NCBI RefSeq assembly: GCF_003268025.1
Contig: NZ_QLUW01000003.1
Span: forward strand, 310,001-374,000
Reading direction: 5' to 3'
Length of the DNA: 64,000 bases
Origin: Paenibacillus montanisoli
GTDB taxonomy: Bacteria; Bacillota; Bacilli; Paenibacillales; Paenibacillaceae
The number at the start of each line of letters is the position of its first letter. Position 1 is the first letter of the stretch. The notes beneath the pieces were generated by a model. It was not told the DNA's origin. It made no database searches and saw only the letters and a program-made list of their open reading frames with translations. Shown piece by piece: positions 9,223 to 19,348 of this stretch. The position numbers were made by a program, and so were the translations under genes.

Positions 9223-10140
9223 ATGCTTAGCCGAATGATGAAGGACTTCCGGAAGAACAAATTTTTACTCGCGTTAACGCTACCGATGGTGATCTATGTA
9301 TTCGTGTTCAGTTATACCCCGATGTTCGGCGCGATCGTAGCCTTCAAAAGGTACCAATACAATAAAGGCATTCTGGGGAGCGATTGGGTCGGACTCAGCA
9401 ACTTTAAATTTCTGTTTAACTCCCCGGATTTATGGAGGCTTGTACGAAATACGCTCGGCTATAACGCCGTCTTCATTATGACCTCGCTTGTCGCTTCGGT
9501 CACGGTGGCGCTCCTGCTGTACGAATTGACTAGCCGAAAGCTGCTCAAGGCCTACCAATCGGTGATGTTCTTCCCGCATTTTCTATCCTGGGTCGTCGTC
9601 GCTTACATGGCTTATGCCTTTCTCAACCCGCGGTCGGGCATGCTCAATCATTGGATCGCGGACATAGGCTGGTCTCCGGTCGATTGGTATAACGAAGCAA
9701 CTGCGTGGATGTATATTTTACCGCTTGCGAACATTTGGAAAGACATTGGATTTGGGGCGATCATGTATTATGCGGCTTTGCTCGGCATTGATCCGGCCTA
9801 CTTCGAAGCCGCCAAAATCGACGGGGCCAACAAGTGGCAGATCGTAAGGAAGATATCCTTGCCGTCTCTCTATCCGCTGATTACGATTCTGACCATTCTT
9901 GCGATCGGGCATATCTTCAGCGCGGATTTCGGACTTTTCTATCAGCTGCCCATGAATTCGCCGACTTTACTAGCCACGACGGACGTCATCGATACCTACA
10001 TTTTCAGAGCTCTGACGGTGCTTGGCAACATCGGCATGTCCAGCGCGGCCGGTTTGACCAAATCGCTATTAGGCTTCTTGCTTGTCCTGGGCGTCAATGC
10101 GGTCGTCAAAAAGATCAATGCCGATAATTCGCTGTTTTAA
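9223..10140 (+). CDS. Sugar ABC transporter permease, LplB family (transporter B)
   Basis: First permease of transporter B, 305 residues, with the family opening (LPMVIYVFVFSYTPMFGAIV), six membrane segments and an EAA loop (EAAKIDGANKWQIVRKISLP). The ATG at 9223 follows GAGGAGGG. It heads the operon that diverges from the AraC sensor gene; the 130-base region between them carries three TTGAAC hexamers (9111, 9130, 9143), one of which may serve as a -35 box. Here the permeases precede the binding protein, unlike transporters A and D. Confidence 0.9.
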   Translation: MLSRMMKDFRKNKFLLALTLPMVIYVFVFSYTPMFGAIVAFKRYQYNKGILGSDWVGLSNFKFLFNSPDLWRLVRNTLGYNAVFIMTSLVASVTVALLLYELTSRKLLKAYQSVMFFPHFLSWVVVAYMAYAFLNPRSGMLNHWIADIGWSPVDWYNEATAWMYILPLANIWKDIGFGAIMYYAALLGIDPAYFEAAKIDGANKWQIVRKISLPSLYPLITILTILAIGHIFSADFGLFYQLPMNSPTLLATTDVIDTYIFRALTVLGNIGMSSAAGLTKSLLGFLLVLGVNAVVKKINADNSLF

Positions 10141-10164
10141 ACGCAACCGAGAGGAGGTTTTAGC

Positions 10165-11058
10165 ATGAAACGAACCGCAGATTATTCATGGTCCAAGCTG
10201 CCCATTCATTTGTTCTTTATCGCCATTTCCGTCGTTTTCATCGTTCCGTTATGGTCGATTATTTCGATCTCCTTATCGAAGGAGTCCGATCTCGTGACGG
10301 TGGGCTATCGCTTGATCCCGCTGAACCTGGATTTTCAAGCCTATCAGTACATCTTCGATAATCCGCTCCCCATTCTGAACGCATACAAAGTTACTTCGAT
10401 TATGTCGTTTGCAGGTACTTGCCTTTCCGTGCTGATGATCTCGATGTGCGCGTACGCATTGTCCAGATCCGACTTTAAATACAGAAGCATCATAACCTTC
10501 TATTTATTTTTTACGACGCTGTTTAGCGGGGGGCTCGTCCCCTATTACTTGCTAATGACCAAAGTGCTGCATCTGCAAAACAGCTATGCGGCGCTCATCA
10601 TCCCGCTGCTCGGCAGCGTGTGGTTTGTGTTCTTGATGCGAACCTTCTTCCAGCAGCTTCCCGACTCGCTGGTGGAGTCCGCTACGCTGGACGGGGCAGG
10701 CGAGCTGCGCATTTATTTCACGATGATCGTCCCTCTCTCCACGCCGGTCATGGCAACGGTAGGGCTGCTACAGCTGCTCGCCTATTGGAACTCCTGGTAT
10801 CAGGCGCTTCTCTTCATTGACAAGCAGGAGCTATACCCGCTGCAATATTTGCTTCAGGTCATGATGAGCAATATTCAGGAGATTCTCCGAAATATGCAAG
10901 AGAACGTTCCCGTGGATGCAGGGGCGGCCGTACAGATCCCAACGGAAAGCACGCGAATGGCGATGTGCATACTGGCCATCGGGCCGATGCTGTTTATCTT
11001 TCCGTTCTTTCAGAAGTACTTTGCCAAAGGCTTGACGGTTGGATCTGTGAAGGGTTAA
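10165..11058 (+). CDS. Sugar ABC transporter permease, YtcP family (transporter B)
   Basis: Second permease of transporter B, 297 residues with six membrane segments, the loop ESATLDGAGELRIYFTMIVP in place of the classical EAA, and the ending PFFQKYFAKGLTVGSVKG. GAGGAGG precedes the ATG. It is 24 bases downstream of the LplB-type gene and is followed after 74 bases by the binding-protein gene. Confidence 0.9.
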   Translation: MKRTADYSWSKLPIHLFFIAISVVFIVPLWSIISISLSKESDLVTVGYRLIPLNLDFQAYQYIFDNPLPILNAYKVTSIMSFAGTCLSVLMISMCAYALSRSDFKYRSIITFYLFFTTLFSGGLVPYYLLMTKVLHLQNSYAALIIPLLGSVWFVFLMRTFFQQLPDSLVESATLDGAGELRIYFTMIVPLSTPVMATVGLLQLLAYWNSWYQALLFIDKQELYPLQYLLQVMMSNIQEILRNMQENVPVDAGAAVQIPTESTRMAMCILAIGPMLFIFPFFQKYFAKGLTVGSVKG

Positions 11059-11132
11059 ACCAAGACGACCGAATTAAAAATCGGCATTCCGATTTTTAAG
11101 ATAGATAAAACCATTTTACAGGAGGGTTTGGC

Positions 11133-12650
11133 ATGACGAAGATGAAACGCTCAATGACGGTAATGCTGGCGTTGTTTATGGTTGTTGGTTTGTTGCTTAC
11201 AGGCTGCTCGGGCAAGAAGGAAGAACCGAAAAACGAAGCATCGCAGGCCGACGCGACCCAAAGCAACGAAACGAAAAGCAACGAGCCCGTAACGGAAGAA
11301 GGCTCGAATACGCCGACAGAGGAGCCTGTGAAGCTCACTTGGTACGTTTACAGCGCGGAGCCTAAGAACGCGGCAGCCGTCTTGCAGAAAGCCAACGAAA
11401 TCATCCAAGAGAAGATCAATGCGACCCTTGAATTCAAATATGTCAATCCGGGCGATTACAATGCCAAAATGCAGCTTGCCATGTCCTCCGGCGAAGAATA
11501 CGACATCGCGTTTACGGCGAGCTGGGTAAACAGCTATTCCGAGAATGCCAACAAAGGCGCATATCTCGCTTTAGACGACTTGTTGGAAAAATTCCCTGAT
11601 CTGAAAGGGATGCTTAAAGAGGAAATTTGGGACGGCGCCAGAATAAACGGAAAAATCTATGGCGTGCCGAACAATCAAATCATGGCCGATCAGCCGGGGG
11701 TTTGGCTGAAGAAGGATCTCGTCGATAAATATCAGATCGATCCAGGCAGCATCAAGTCGCTGACTGATTTTACATCCGTATTCCAGAAAATCAAAGACGG
11801 CGAGCCGGGCGTTTCAGCGATTCGATTCGGGATTGCCAGTGCATTCGCGGATTATTATTCTTCGGTAGTGGACTTATTTGCAATCGATACGAAAACATGG
11901 AAGGTCGTCTATACGCCGGATCAATATACGGACGGGTACAAGCTGACAAGAGAGTGGTATGAGAAAGGCTTCTTCCCGCAGGATGTTGCCACATTGAAGG
12001 ACGAAGCATCTTTGATCAAGGCAGGAAAAGTATTCAGCCGCTATAGCCGTCAAAAGCCCGGAAATGAAGCCGCTTTGAAAGCGACCAACGGATTCGATGT
12101 CGTTAGCGTCGTAACCGGTCCGGCCGTTATTAATAAAGGGGCGGTAACGAGTACATTGAATGCCATCAGCGCCACTTCTAAACACCCGGATAAAGCGCTA
12201 GAGCTTATCAACCTGGTGGATACGAATAAAGAGCTGTTCAACTTGCTGAAATTCGGCATCGAAGGACAGGATTATACGAAAGTATCGGACAATCGGATCG
12301 AGCCAAAACCGGATAGCTATGCGATGGCGGGATGGATGTTCGGCAACGAATTCAACAGCTATGTTCTTCCAGGCCAGGATGATAATGTGTGGGATCAGAC
12401 GAAGGTGCTGAACGACTCCGCCATGATTGACCCTGCCATCGGATTCGTGTTCGACCGTACGCCCGTCGAGAACGAAATCGCGCAGCTGACAGCGATTAAC
12501 GCGGAATATTTGCCTGTTCTTAGTAACGGCTTGGAAGACGTAGACAAAACGTTGTCGGCGCTGCTGGAGAAACGGAAAGCTGCAGGACATGACAAGGTGC
12601 TGGCTGAAGTACAAAAGCAGCTAGACGCATGGCGCGCAGCTCAGCAATAA
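11133..12650 (+). CDS. Extracellular solute-binding lipoprotein (transporter B)
   Basis: Binding lipoprotein of 505 residues with lipobox LLLTGC (Cys25), an acidic Ser/Glu/Asn linker, and a family 1-type sugar-binding fold (LTWYVYSAEPKN start of the mature domain). AGGAGGG precedes the ATG at 11133. Given the lyase and glucuronyl hydrolase genes downstream, its ligand is probably an oligosaccharide containing uronic acid; that is inference from context. A hairpin with a weak T-tract follows, which should reduce read-through into the enzyme genes. Confidence 0.9.
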   Translation: MTKMKRSMTVMLALFMVVGLLLTGCSGKKEEPKNEASQADATQSNETKSNEPVTEEGSNTPTEEPVKLTWYVYSAEPKNAAAVLQKANEIIQEKINATLEFKYVNPGDYNAKMQLAMSSGEEYDIAFTASWVNSYSENANKGAYLALDDLLEKFPDLKGMLKEEIWDGARINGKIYGVPNNQIMADQPGVWLKKDLVDKYQIDPGSIKSLTDFTSVFQKIKDGEPGVSAIRFGIASAFADYYSSVVDLFAIDTKTWKVVYTPDQYTDGYKLTREWYEKGFFPQDVATLKDEASLIKAGKVFSRYSRQKPGNEAALKATNGFDVVSVVTGPAVINKGAVTSTLNAISATSKHPDKALELINLVDTNKELFNLLKFGIEGQDYTKVSDNRIEPKPDSYAMAGWMFGNEFNSYVLPGQDDNVWDQTKVLNDSAMIDPAIGFVFDRTPVENEIAQLTAINAEYLPVLSNGLEDVDKTLSALLEKRKAAGHDKVLAEVQKQLDAWRAAQQ

Positions 12651-12663
12651 CAACCAGATGAAC

Positions 12664-12700
12664 AAAGCGGGGATCTTCTTAAAAGATCCCCGCTTTCATT
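12664..12700 (+). terminator. Hairpin after binding-protein gene B (attenuating terminator)
   Basis: AAAGCGGGGATCTT pairs with AAGATCCCCGCTTT across a five-base loop. Only CATTTAA follows, so termination is probably partial and the lyase gene may be read through. Confidence 0.75.
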
Positions 12701-12751
12701 TAATGGAGCTTTCATGAACAAACACCTGATCGGAAAAGAGGATGGATCGAC

Positions 12752-14605
12752 ATGCTGACGGAATTGACCTTGAAGCAGCTCAAAACAGCGCTGGAGGAAA
12801 CGCAGAGCCTCCCGTATTCTCTCTTCGCGGAAGCAAGCACGCCTGATAATTGGAAGCGAGTCCGCGAGAATGCGAGATACGAGGAATTCTGGAGGGACGT
12901 AGAAGTACAAGCCGAGCGATGGCTGCAATCGCCGCCATCCTCCCCGCTATTCTCCGAATTCATTTTGTTTGGAGAAACCGGGGACAGGGAGATTTACCAG
13001 AAGAAAGCCGGTCAACTCTCTAGCGGGCTGCATCTATTCAGCCTGCTTGCCATGACGGATGGCGGAACGAAGTGGAACACCGGGCTCGGTGATGCCATCT
13101 GGAGCATCTGTAACGAATATACCTGGGTGATGCCTGCTCACGTAGGTCTCTACCGCAACGAGTACCCGAACGGCATTTGGGATCAGCCGGAGCCTCCGCG
13201 CGAAACCGTGGATCTCTATGCGGGCGGCATTGCATTCGCCCTTGCCGAGATTCTCCATCATCATCGGGAGCGTCTGCATCCATGGGTCGTCCTTCGTGCG
13301 AGGCAGGAAATCGAGCGGCGCATTCTAAAGGTGTATTTCGATAGTCCCATACCGCAAAATTGGGAGCTCAAGACCAACAATTGGCCTGCGGTCTGTGCGT
13401 CGTGTATCGGAGCTGTCGCGGTTTACATGGTCGAAGACAGCGAGGTGCTGGCAGGAATGCTATGGCGCGTCATAGGCGTCTTGCGCAATTATATCGCCGG
13501 CTTCGATGAACAAGGAGCGACGCCGGAAGGACCCGGCTACGGCCACTACGGATTCTCTTATTTCGTCTATTTCGCCGAATTGCTGAAGGAGCGCACGCAA
13601 GGACGAATCTCGCTGCTTGCCGACAAGAAGGTCGGGCGGATTGCCTTATTTCCGCAGACATGTTTGCTCTCCGGCGGGAAAGTGATCAATTTCTCGGATA
13701 ACTCCGATCAAGTGAACTTAAATGAAGGTGTCATGCATCGCTTGCGGGATTATGAGTCATCGCTTAGGCCGCTTCCCGATGCCTATCGCGCGAAGCCGTA
13801 TTTGAGCTGGGTGGATGCGTCCCGACTCTTGCTGTGGTCATCGCAATGCGAACCGTCCGGCAGACATGCGGAGCAAGCCGGAGTCGAGGAACAAATCTAT
13901 TACGGAAATCAGTGGGTGATCTCGAAGGTTACCCGATCCGATGGCCGTATGTTTGCATTTGCCGCCAAAGGCGGACATAACGAAGAGCCCCACAACCATA
14001 ACGATTTAGGTCATTTTATATTGCATGCCGACGGTGTAAACGTGCTTGCAGATGTGGGTATTGGCATGTATACAAGGCAATATTTTCAGCCCGAGCATCG
14101 CTACCAAATGATTAACGCGGGTTCACACGGACATTCGGTTCCTATTGTAGACGGCTACAGGCAAAGCTTTGGTAAAGACTATCGGACGGAATTGCTCCAC
14201 GCCAGCCAGACAGAGGATGAGGTTCAATTCGCGCTAGACATGACGAAAGCCTATTCGTGTCCCTCCCTTGAGCGCCTAACCCGAAGATTTATATGGGAGC
14301 GTCGTGCGGATGAATACCCACGGCTCACGATTACGGAACAAGCGGTCTTCAACCGTACGCCTGTTGAATTTCAAGAAGTGTTCATAAGCAGCGTAGAGCC
14401 TAGGGAAATTAGGCCAGGCCGTGTTCAGTTGAATAGCGTGACGATGATATACGATCCGGAGCAGTGGAGTTACGATGTGGATCCCGTAGAGGTTGATTCA
14501 TATACGAAACAAGGGAGCTTATTCTATCGATTGCTGCTCACGCATCGCAATCCCGCACAGGAACTGGTAGTTAACATCCGATTTGAGATCGCCGATAGAA
14601 CCTGA
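12752..14605 (+). CDS. Heparinase II/III-family polysaccharide lyase, cytoplasmic
   Basis: Protein of 617 residues with an N-terminal alpha-helical toroid domain and a C-terminal beta-sheet domain typical of heparinase II/III-like lyases, which cleave uronate-containing chains by beta-elimination and leave an unsaturated sugar. The diagnostic segment PHNHNDLGHF (His414, His416, Asp418) is followed by ADVGIGMYTRQYF and a GSHGHSVPIVDG stretch. There is no signal peptide, so it likely acts inside the cell on imported oligosaccharides. The start is the ATG at 12752, behind AAGAGGATGG. The exact substrate (glycosaminoglycan, ulvan-like or other polyuronate) cannot be assigned. Confidence 0.85.
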   Translation: MLTELTLKQLKTALEETQSLPYSLFAEASTPDNWKRVRENARYEEFWRDVEVQAERWLQSPPSSPLFSEFILFGETGDREIYQKKAGQLSSGLHLFSLLAMTDGGTKWNTGLGDAIWSICNEYTWVMPAHVGLYRNEYPNGIWDQPEPPRETVDLYAGGIAFALAEILHHHRERLHPWVVLRARQEIERRILKVYFDSPIPQNWELKTNNWPAVCASCIGAVAVYMVEDSEVLAGMLWRVIGVLRNYIAGFDEQGATPEGPGYGHYGFSYFVYFAELLKERTQGRISLLADKKVGRIALFPQTCLLSGGKVINFSDNSDQVNLNEGVMHRLRDYESSLRPLPDAYRAKPYLSWVDASRLLLWSSQCEPSGRHAEQAGVEEQIYYGNQWVISKVTRSDGRMFAFAAKGGHNEEPHNHNDLGHFILHADGVNVLADVGIGMYTRQYFQPEHRYQMINAGSHGHSVPIVDGYRQSFGKDYRTELLHASQTEDEVQFALDMTKAYSCPSLERLTRRFIWERRADEYPRLTITEQAVFNRTPVEFQEVFISSVEPREIRPGRVQLNSVTMIYDPEQWSYDVDPVEVDSYTKQGSLFYRLLLTHRNPAQELVVNIRFEIADRT

Positions 14606-14740
14606 TTGAATGACCACTAAGATGCTTGAGGCAATGAGAGGGGGGATTATTTAAGTCGATAAACCAAGCTTATTTTGTTGCATCCGCCATTTTTTCTGCG
14701 TCAAACGAGGTCACGCACGAACAAAAAAGGATGAGGAGCG

Positions 14741-17700
14741 ATGAGAATGATTAGAGACTGTAAGCGCAAGGGGAGGGCATTGTTGTTATGCACGGCGTTC
14801 ATTTCCTCATTGTTTGCGGTAACGCCGACTACAAGCGTTAATGCGGCGGGAAACACCTATTATGTAGACGTCGCGGGAAGCGATAGCAATAACGGAACCT
14901 CGTTAAGCATGCCATTCCAAACCATCCAGAAGGCTGCCGACACGGCGCAGGCCGGAGACACCGTTTATATTCGAGGTGGCACATATCGGGAGACGGTTAC
15001 CCCTGCCAACTCCGGATCTGCGGGCAGCCCCATTACTTATCAGAACTATGACGGAGAGACCGTTATCGTAAGCGGAAATGACATCGTCTCCGGGTGGACG
15101 GTAGACAGCGGAAATATATACAAGGCATCAATGAACTGGAGCTTGGGAGCAGGCAATCAGATCTTCGTGGACGGCGCGATGATGGACGAAGCACGTTGGC
15201 CCAATCAGACCGGAACGTTGGTGCAGCCGACAAGAGCAACAGCCGGATCAGGCTCGAACGCTGCTCAGATTGTAGATACGAGCCTTCCGGGCGGAGATGA
15301 TTTCTGGAACGGAGCGACACTATGGGTGACCGGAGGAGCTGCCTGGATTGCCGGTACAACGACGGTTTCCGACTATGACGCGGCCACGAAGAAGCTGACG
15401 GTATCTACCAATTATGTCGGCTACGGCAGCAGTTATTACAATATCGGATCGGGCAACAAGTACTACTTATCAGGCATCAAGGGCGCGCTGGATACGGAGA
15501 AAGAGTGGTGGTACGATTCGGCTGCATCCATGCTATATCTATGGTCTCCGGGAGGTGGAAGTCCTTCGAGCCATGTGGTGGAGGCCAAGAAGAGAATGAA
15601 CGCCATTGACTTGTCCGGCAAGGCGTATGTGGAAATCAAGGGCATTCAAACCACGGCCGCAACAATTAAAATGGACAGTCTGACGAATCACTGCTTGCTG
15701 CAGGATATGATCAGTCGTTATATCTCCCATACGAAAGTAAATACGCCAGCTTACGAGCAAAATGGCTTGGGCATCATCTTGGACGGCAGCTACAACGGAA
15801 TTCGCGACAGCGAGCTTGCCTATAGTTCCGGCAGTCTCGTCAGCGTAAGAGGCGCCTACAACAATGTAATTAACAGCTACATCCATGATGGCGGCTATGT
15901 GCCTTCCTGGGAAGGACTCGTGAACCTGCAAGGGGCTAACAGCCTGATCAGCCACAATACTGTGAGCAATGCCGGCAGGGTAACCGTGTATTTCTATGGC
16001 AGCATGAGCGCGAATGAAATCCAATATAACGACATCTCTAATGCCGGCTGGCTGACGACTGACCTTGGCATGCTGTACGGACCGAATACGGATGGACAGA
16101 ACACCGAGATCCATCATAATCTCGTGCATGACAGTAAGGCCGCGACAGCCGGAGTCGGCATATACCTCGACAACTATACGAATAACTTTATCGTTCATCA
16201 CAACGTGACTTGGAACAACTTAGGACTCCAGTTCAACAATCCTTCCAATTATAATCTGGTTTACAATAATACCTCCTGGACGGGTGCTTCGGCAGTTCAA
16301 GCATTCGGCAATGTTTTCGGTACGGATATGTACGGGGACCGGATTTTCAACAATATCATCAAAGGCTACGATGCGGAAACTGCCGCTTACACCGTCTACG
16401 GCTCCAATCTCACTGCATCCCCTGGCTTTGTGAATGAGACGGCGCGCGATTATCATTTGCTGTCCAATTCGGGTGCCGTCGATACGGGCATCGTGATCCC
16501 AGGCATAACCGATGGCTATGTCGGCAGCGCGCCGGATATCGGAGCCTACGAGTACGGAGGGACAGATTGGACGGCGGGCCATAACTTCGCAAATCCGCCA
16601 AGTCCTGCCTATACGCCTCCATCTACAACGTATATGAATAGAGTTACCAATGGCGGCTTTGAGAAAGGCGACCTTTCCGGATGGACGAAGACAGATGCCA
16701 ACAACGCCGTCACCTTGCTTGATGGCCACTGGGGAAAGGCTGCAAACGCAGGCATGTCCCGTTCCCAGTTCTACGGAGTGAAGCTAAGCGGAGGCGTTGA
16801 CGGCGTCGAGCAGACGATCACCGGCCTTCAGCCCAATACGGATTATATCGCGGGGGGATGGCTAAGAACGCCTGCAGGCGAAACGGCGGAACTGGGCGTG
16901 AAAGGCTATGGAGGAGCGGATCTTTCGGCCGCCTCTACAAGCTCCACCTGGACCTTTAAGACGATCCGATTTACGACGGGAGCATCGAATACAACCGCCA
17001 CCATTACCTTCAAGAAAACCTCGGCAACTGGAGAAGCCTACGTTGATGACGCTGGCCTTGTGATGGCAGAACCGATCGTATATCAATCGCTGTACACGTC
17101 TGACGGATTTGAGAACGGGCTTAGCAATTGGGCAGCCGTTCAGGGTAAAGGCACTCCATCGACTAGCTCGGCCGTCACGCATTCCGGCAGCAGCAGCTAT
17201 GTCATCAATGAGGATATGGATGCCATATCGCAGTTGTTCAACGCGAGTTATAACAAGATTGTGAAGATGTGGTTCTATGACAATGGCAGCACGACGAACA
17301 TGCAAATGCTAGGCATGGTGAATGATGCCGCCAGCATTAGGGGGATCGGAGTCAATACCCCGACTTCGACATCTAAATATGTGGTTCGTATTAACGGGAC
17401 GTATTATGCGACAGGTGCAACCCGAACGACAGGCTGGCATGAGTTCAAATGGGATTATTCTTCAGGTACTGGCCTAGACATGTCCATAGACGGTACTATC
17501 GTTAATCAGCAGAGCGGACCGGCTAGCTTTGACAGGATTACAATTGGAGATTTATGGTCGGGAAGTTCGAACAGCGCGTATTTTGATGATATTAGCATTA
17601 TGGATCCAAGCGTTCCGCCTTCATATACTGCCGATGATTTCGAGAGCGGACTTGGCAATTGGACGGCCGTAGCGGGTAAAGGAACGCCGTCACTCAGTAC

Positions 17701-18136
17701 GGCTCAAGCCCATTCAGGATCTTACAGCTATGTTATCGACCAAGATATGGATGTCATTGCCCATAGCTTTACCTCAAGTTATAACAAGATCGTAACGATG
17801 TGGTTCTATGACAACGCTGCTGATACCTCGTTACAGACCATAGGGGATGTGAACGACTCTATATTAACCCGGGCTTTAGGTGTCAATACGCCGACATCGG
17901 CAACGAAATACGTAACTAGACTAGGGAGCACATATGCGGCGACTACCGTTACGAGAACGACAGGCTGGCACGAGTTCAAGTGGGATTATACGTCAGGGAC
18001 AAAGGTCGATATGTATATTGACGGCACGCTCGTTGCATCACCGACCGGCGTCACGAGTTTTAATCAAATCTCGATGGGAGATTGGTGGTCAAGCAACACA
18101 GGACTTGTCTATTTCGACGATGTGAGCATTCAATAA
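14741..18136 (+). CDS. Large secreted right-handed beta-helix protein with duplicated C-terminal modules
   Basis: Exported protein of 1131 residues. It has a signal peptide (about 1-36), a DUF1565-like opening (YYVDVAGSDSNNGTS...TIQKAAD, about 38-110), and a parallel beta-helix (roughly 200-560) with many N-rich turns such as NTVSNAG and NEIQYNDISNAG. The beta-helix ends in PDIGAYEYGG near residue 600, and a jelly-roll carbohydrate-binding-like domain follows (about 632-775). Two tandem modules of about 170 residues then start at about 785 and 962, sharing GNW/SNW, KGTPS, SYNKIV.MWFYD and TRTTGWHEFKWDY. The beta-helix fold is common in pectate, alginate and chondroitin lyases, so a secreted lyase or glycosidase is likely. 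GAGGAGCG precedes the ATG. It probably makes the oligosaccharides that transporter B imports. Confidence 0.82.
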   Translation: MRMIRDCKRKGRALLLCTAFISSLFAVTPTTSVNAAGNTYYVDVAGSDSNNGTSLSMPFQTIQKAADTAQAGDTVYIRGGTYRETVTPANSGSAGSPITYQNYDGETVIVSGNDIVSGWTVDSGNIYKASMNWSLGAGNQIFVDGAMMDEARWPNQTGTLVQPTRATAGSGSNAAQIVDTSLPGGDDFWNGATLWVTGGAAWIAGTTTVSDYDAATKKLTVSTNYVGYGSSYYNIGSGNKYYLSGIKGALDTEKEWWYDSAASMLYLWSPGGGSPSSHVVEAKKRMNAIDLSGKAYVEIKGIQTTAATIKMDSLTNHCLLQDMISRYISHTKVNTPAYEQNGLGIILDGSYNGIRDSELAYSSGSLVSVRGAYNNVINSYIHDGGYVPSWEGLVNLQGANSLISHNTVSNAGRVTVYFYGSMSANEIQYNDISNAGWLTTDLGMLYGPNTDGQNTEIHHNLVHDSKAATAGVGIYLDNYTNNFIVHHNVTWNNLGLQFNNPSNYNLVYNNTSWTGASAVQAFGNVFGTDMYGDRIFNNIIKGYDAETAAYTVYGSNLTASPGFVNETARDYHLLSNSGAVDTGIVIPGITDGYVGSAPDIGAYEYGGTDWTAGHNFANPPSPAYTPPSTTYMNRVTNGGFEKGDLSGWTKTDANNAVTLLDGHWGKAANAGMSRSQFYGVKLSGGVDGVEQTITGLQPNTDYIAGGWLRTPAGETAELGVKGYGGADLSAASTSSTWTFKTIRFTTGASNTTATITFKKTSATGEAYVDDAGLVMAEPIVYQSLYTSDGFENGLSNWAAVQGKGTPSTSSAVTHSGSSSYVINEDMDAISQLFNASYNKIVKMWFYDNGSTTNMQMLGMVNDAASIRGIGVNTPTSTSKYVVRINGTYYATGATRTTGWHEFKWDYSSGTGLDMSIDGTIVNQQSGPASFDRITIGDLWSGSSNSAYFDDISIMDPSVPPSYTADDFESGLGNWTAVAGKGTPSLSTAQAHSGSYSYVIDQDMDVIAHSFTSSYNKIVTMWFYDNAADTSLQTIGDVNDSILTRALGVNTPTSATKYVTRLGSTYAATTVTRTTGWHEFKWDYTSGTKVDMYIDGTLVASPTGVTSFNQISMGDWWSSNTGLVYFDDVSIQ

Positions 18137-18222
18137 ATAGGGCGAACAAGACAGAGGATATGGATCGTCTGCTTTCATTGTTTCCGGGTCAGCCACTAGC
18201 TCAATAAAGGAGAAGATTAATC

Positions 18223-19332
18223 ATGACGACTCAGTGGGCAAATGAATTATGGAACAATATCGTGGACAAAGTCGGTCTTACGAGCACAACGATCGGAGCC
18301 GGGTTCCCGTATATTTCATATAAGGGCAGGTATGAGCATGAGAAAGTTGACTGGTGGACGAACGGCTTTTGGCCGGGTCTGCTGTGGCTCGTTTACCGCG
18401 AGACGAGGAACGAGTCCCTTAAGGAAATCGCCTCTGATATAGAAACGAAAATGGACGCTGTTCTGCTGGATTTTTATCCGTTGCATCATGATGTAGGCTT
18501 CATGTGGAGTCTTTCATCCGTCGCGCAGTTCAAGCTCCTCGGAAGCGAGCTTTCCAAGAGGCGGGCGATGACAGCCGCGAGCCACCTGCTCGGGCGTTAT
18601 AACGCGAAGGGACAATTCATCAGAGCTTGGAATCAGCCTGAGCGAGTGGGCTGGGCGATTATCGACTGCATGATGAACCTGCCGCTGCTCTATTGGGCCA
18701 GCGAGGAGTCGAATGATCCGCGTTTCCGCCACGCAGCCATCCTACACGCAGATACAACACTGAGGGAGTTTCTTCGTCCGGATGGATCAACGCATCACAT
18801 CGTATGTTTTGATCCGGAGACGGGTGAGCGAATTGAAGCACATGGTGGTCAAGGCTATTCGCCGGATTCGGCATGGTCGCGCGGTACGGCTTGGTCCTTA
18901 TACGGGATGGCGCTGAGCGCCCGTTATACGGGAGAAGTACGATACATAGACGCGGCCAAACGCGCCGCGCATTTCTTTCTCGCGAATTTGCCTGAAGATG
19001 GTTTGCCGCCATGGGACTTCCGGGCACCTTGGGATGAAGACATGGCCATGGACTCCAGTGCCGCGGCGTGTGCGGCCAGCGGCATGCTGGAGCTGAGCCT
19101 CCTTGTACCAAAGGAGGAGTCGGAGTTGTACCGCAGCCGTGCAGAGAAGCTGGTTCGTAAGCTGAATGAGCGGTACACCGCATGGAACGATCCGAATGAG
19201 GAAGCGATCTTAAGAATGGGGACGGCTAATTGTCCAAGAAACACGCATGTCAATGTTCCATTGATCTACGGGGACTATTTCTTCGCTGAAGCGGTCTGTA
19301 AGCTGCGTGGCATGCAAGATACCTTCTGGTAA
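18223..19332 (+). CDS. GH88 unsaturated glucuronyl hydrolase, cytoplasmic
   Basis: Member of glycoside hydrolase family 88, an (alpha/alpha)6 barrel that removes the 4,5-unsaturated glucuronic acid left by polysaccharide lyases. It has 369 residues and the family hallmarks VDWWTNGFWPGLLWL, HHDVGFMWSLS (Asp90, matching the known catalytic Asp88), AIIDCMMNLPLLYWA (Asp148, matching Asp149), RGTAWSLYG and the ending HVNVPLIYGDYFFAEA. There is no signal peptide. The ATG at 18223 follows AAAGGAGAAG. It is the last gene of the locus and shows that the imported product is an unsaturated uronyl oligosaccharide. Confidence 0.92.
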   Translation: MTTQWANELWNNIVDKVGLTSTTIGAGFPYISYKGRYEHEKVDWWTNGFWPGLLWLVYRETRNESLKEIASDIETKMDAVLLDFYPLHHDVGFMWSLSSVAQFKLLGSELSKRRAMTAASHLLGRYNAKGQFIRAWNQPERVGWAIIDCMMNLPLLYWASEESNDPRFRHAAILHADTTLREFLRPDGSTHHIVCFDPETGERIEAHGGQGYSPDSAWSRGTAWSLYGMALSARYTGEVRYIDAAKRAAHFFLANLPEDGLPPWDFRAPWDEDMAMDSSAAACAASGMLELSLLVPKEESELYRSRAEKLVRKLNERYTAWNDPNEEAILRMGTANCPRNTHVNVPLIYGDYFFAEAVCKLRGMQDTFW

Positions 19333-19348
19333 GAGGAGCGCAGAATGT

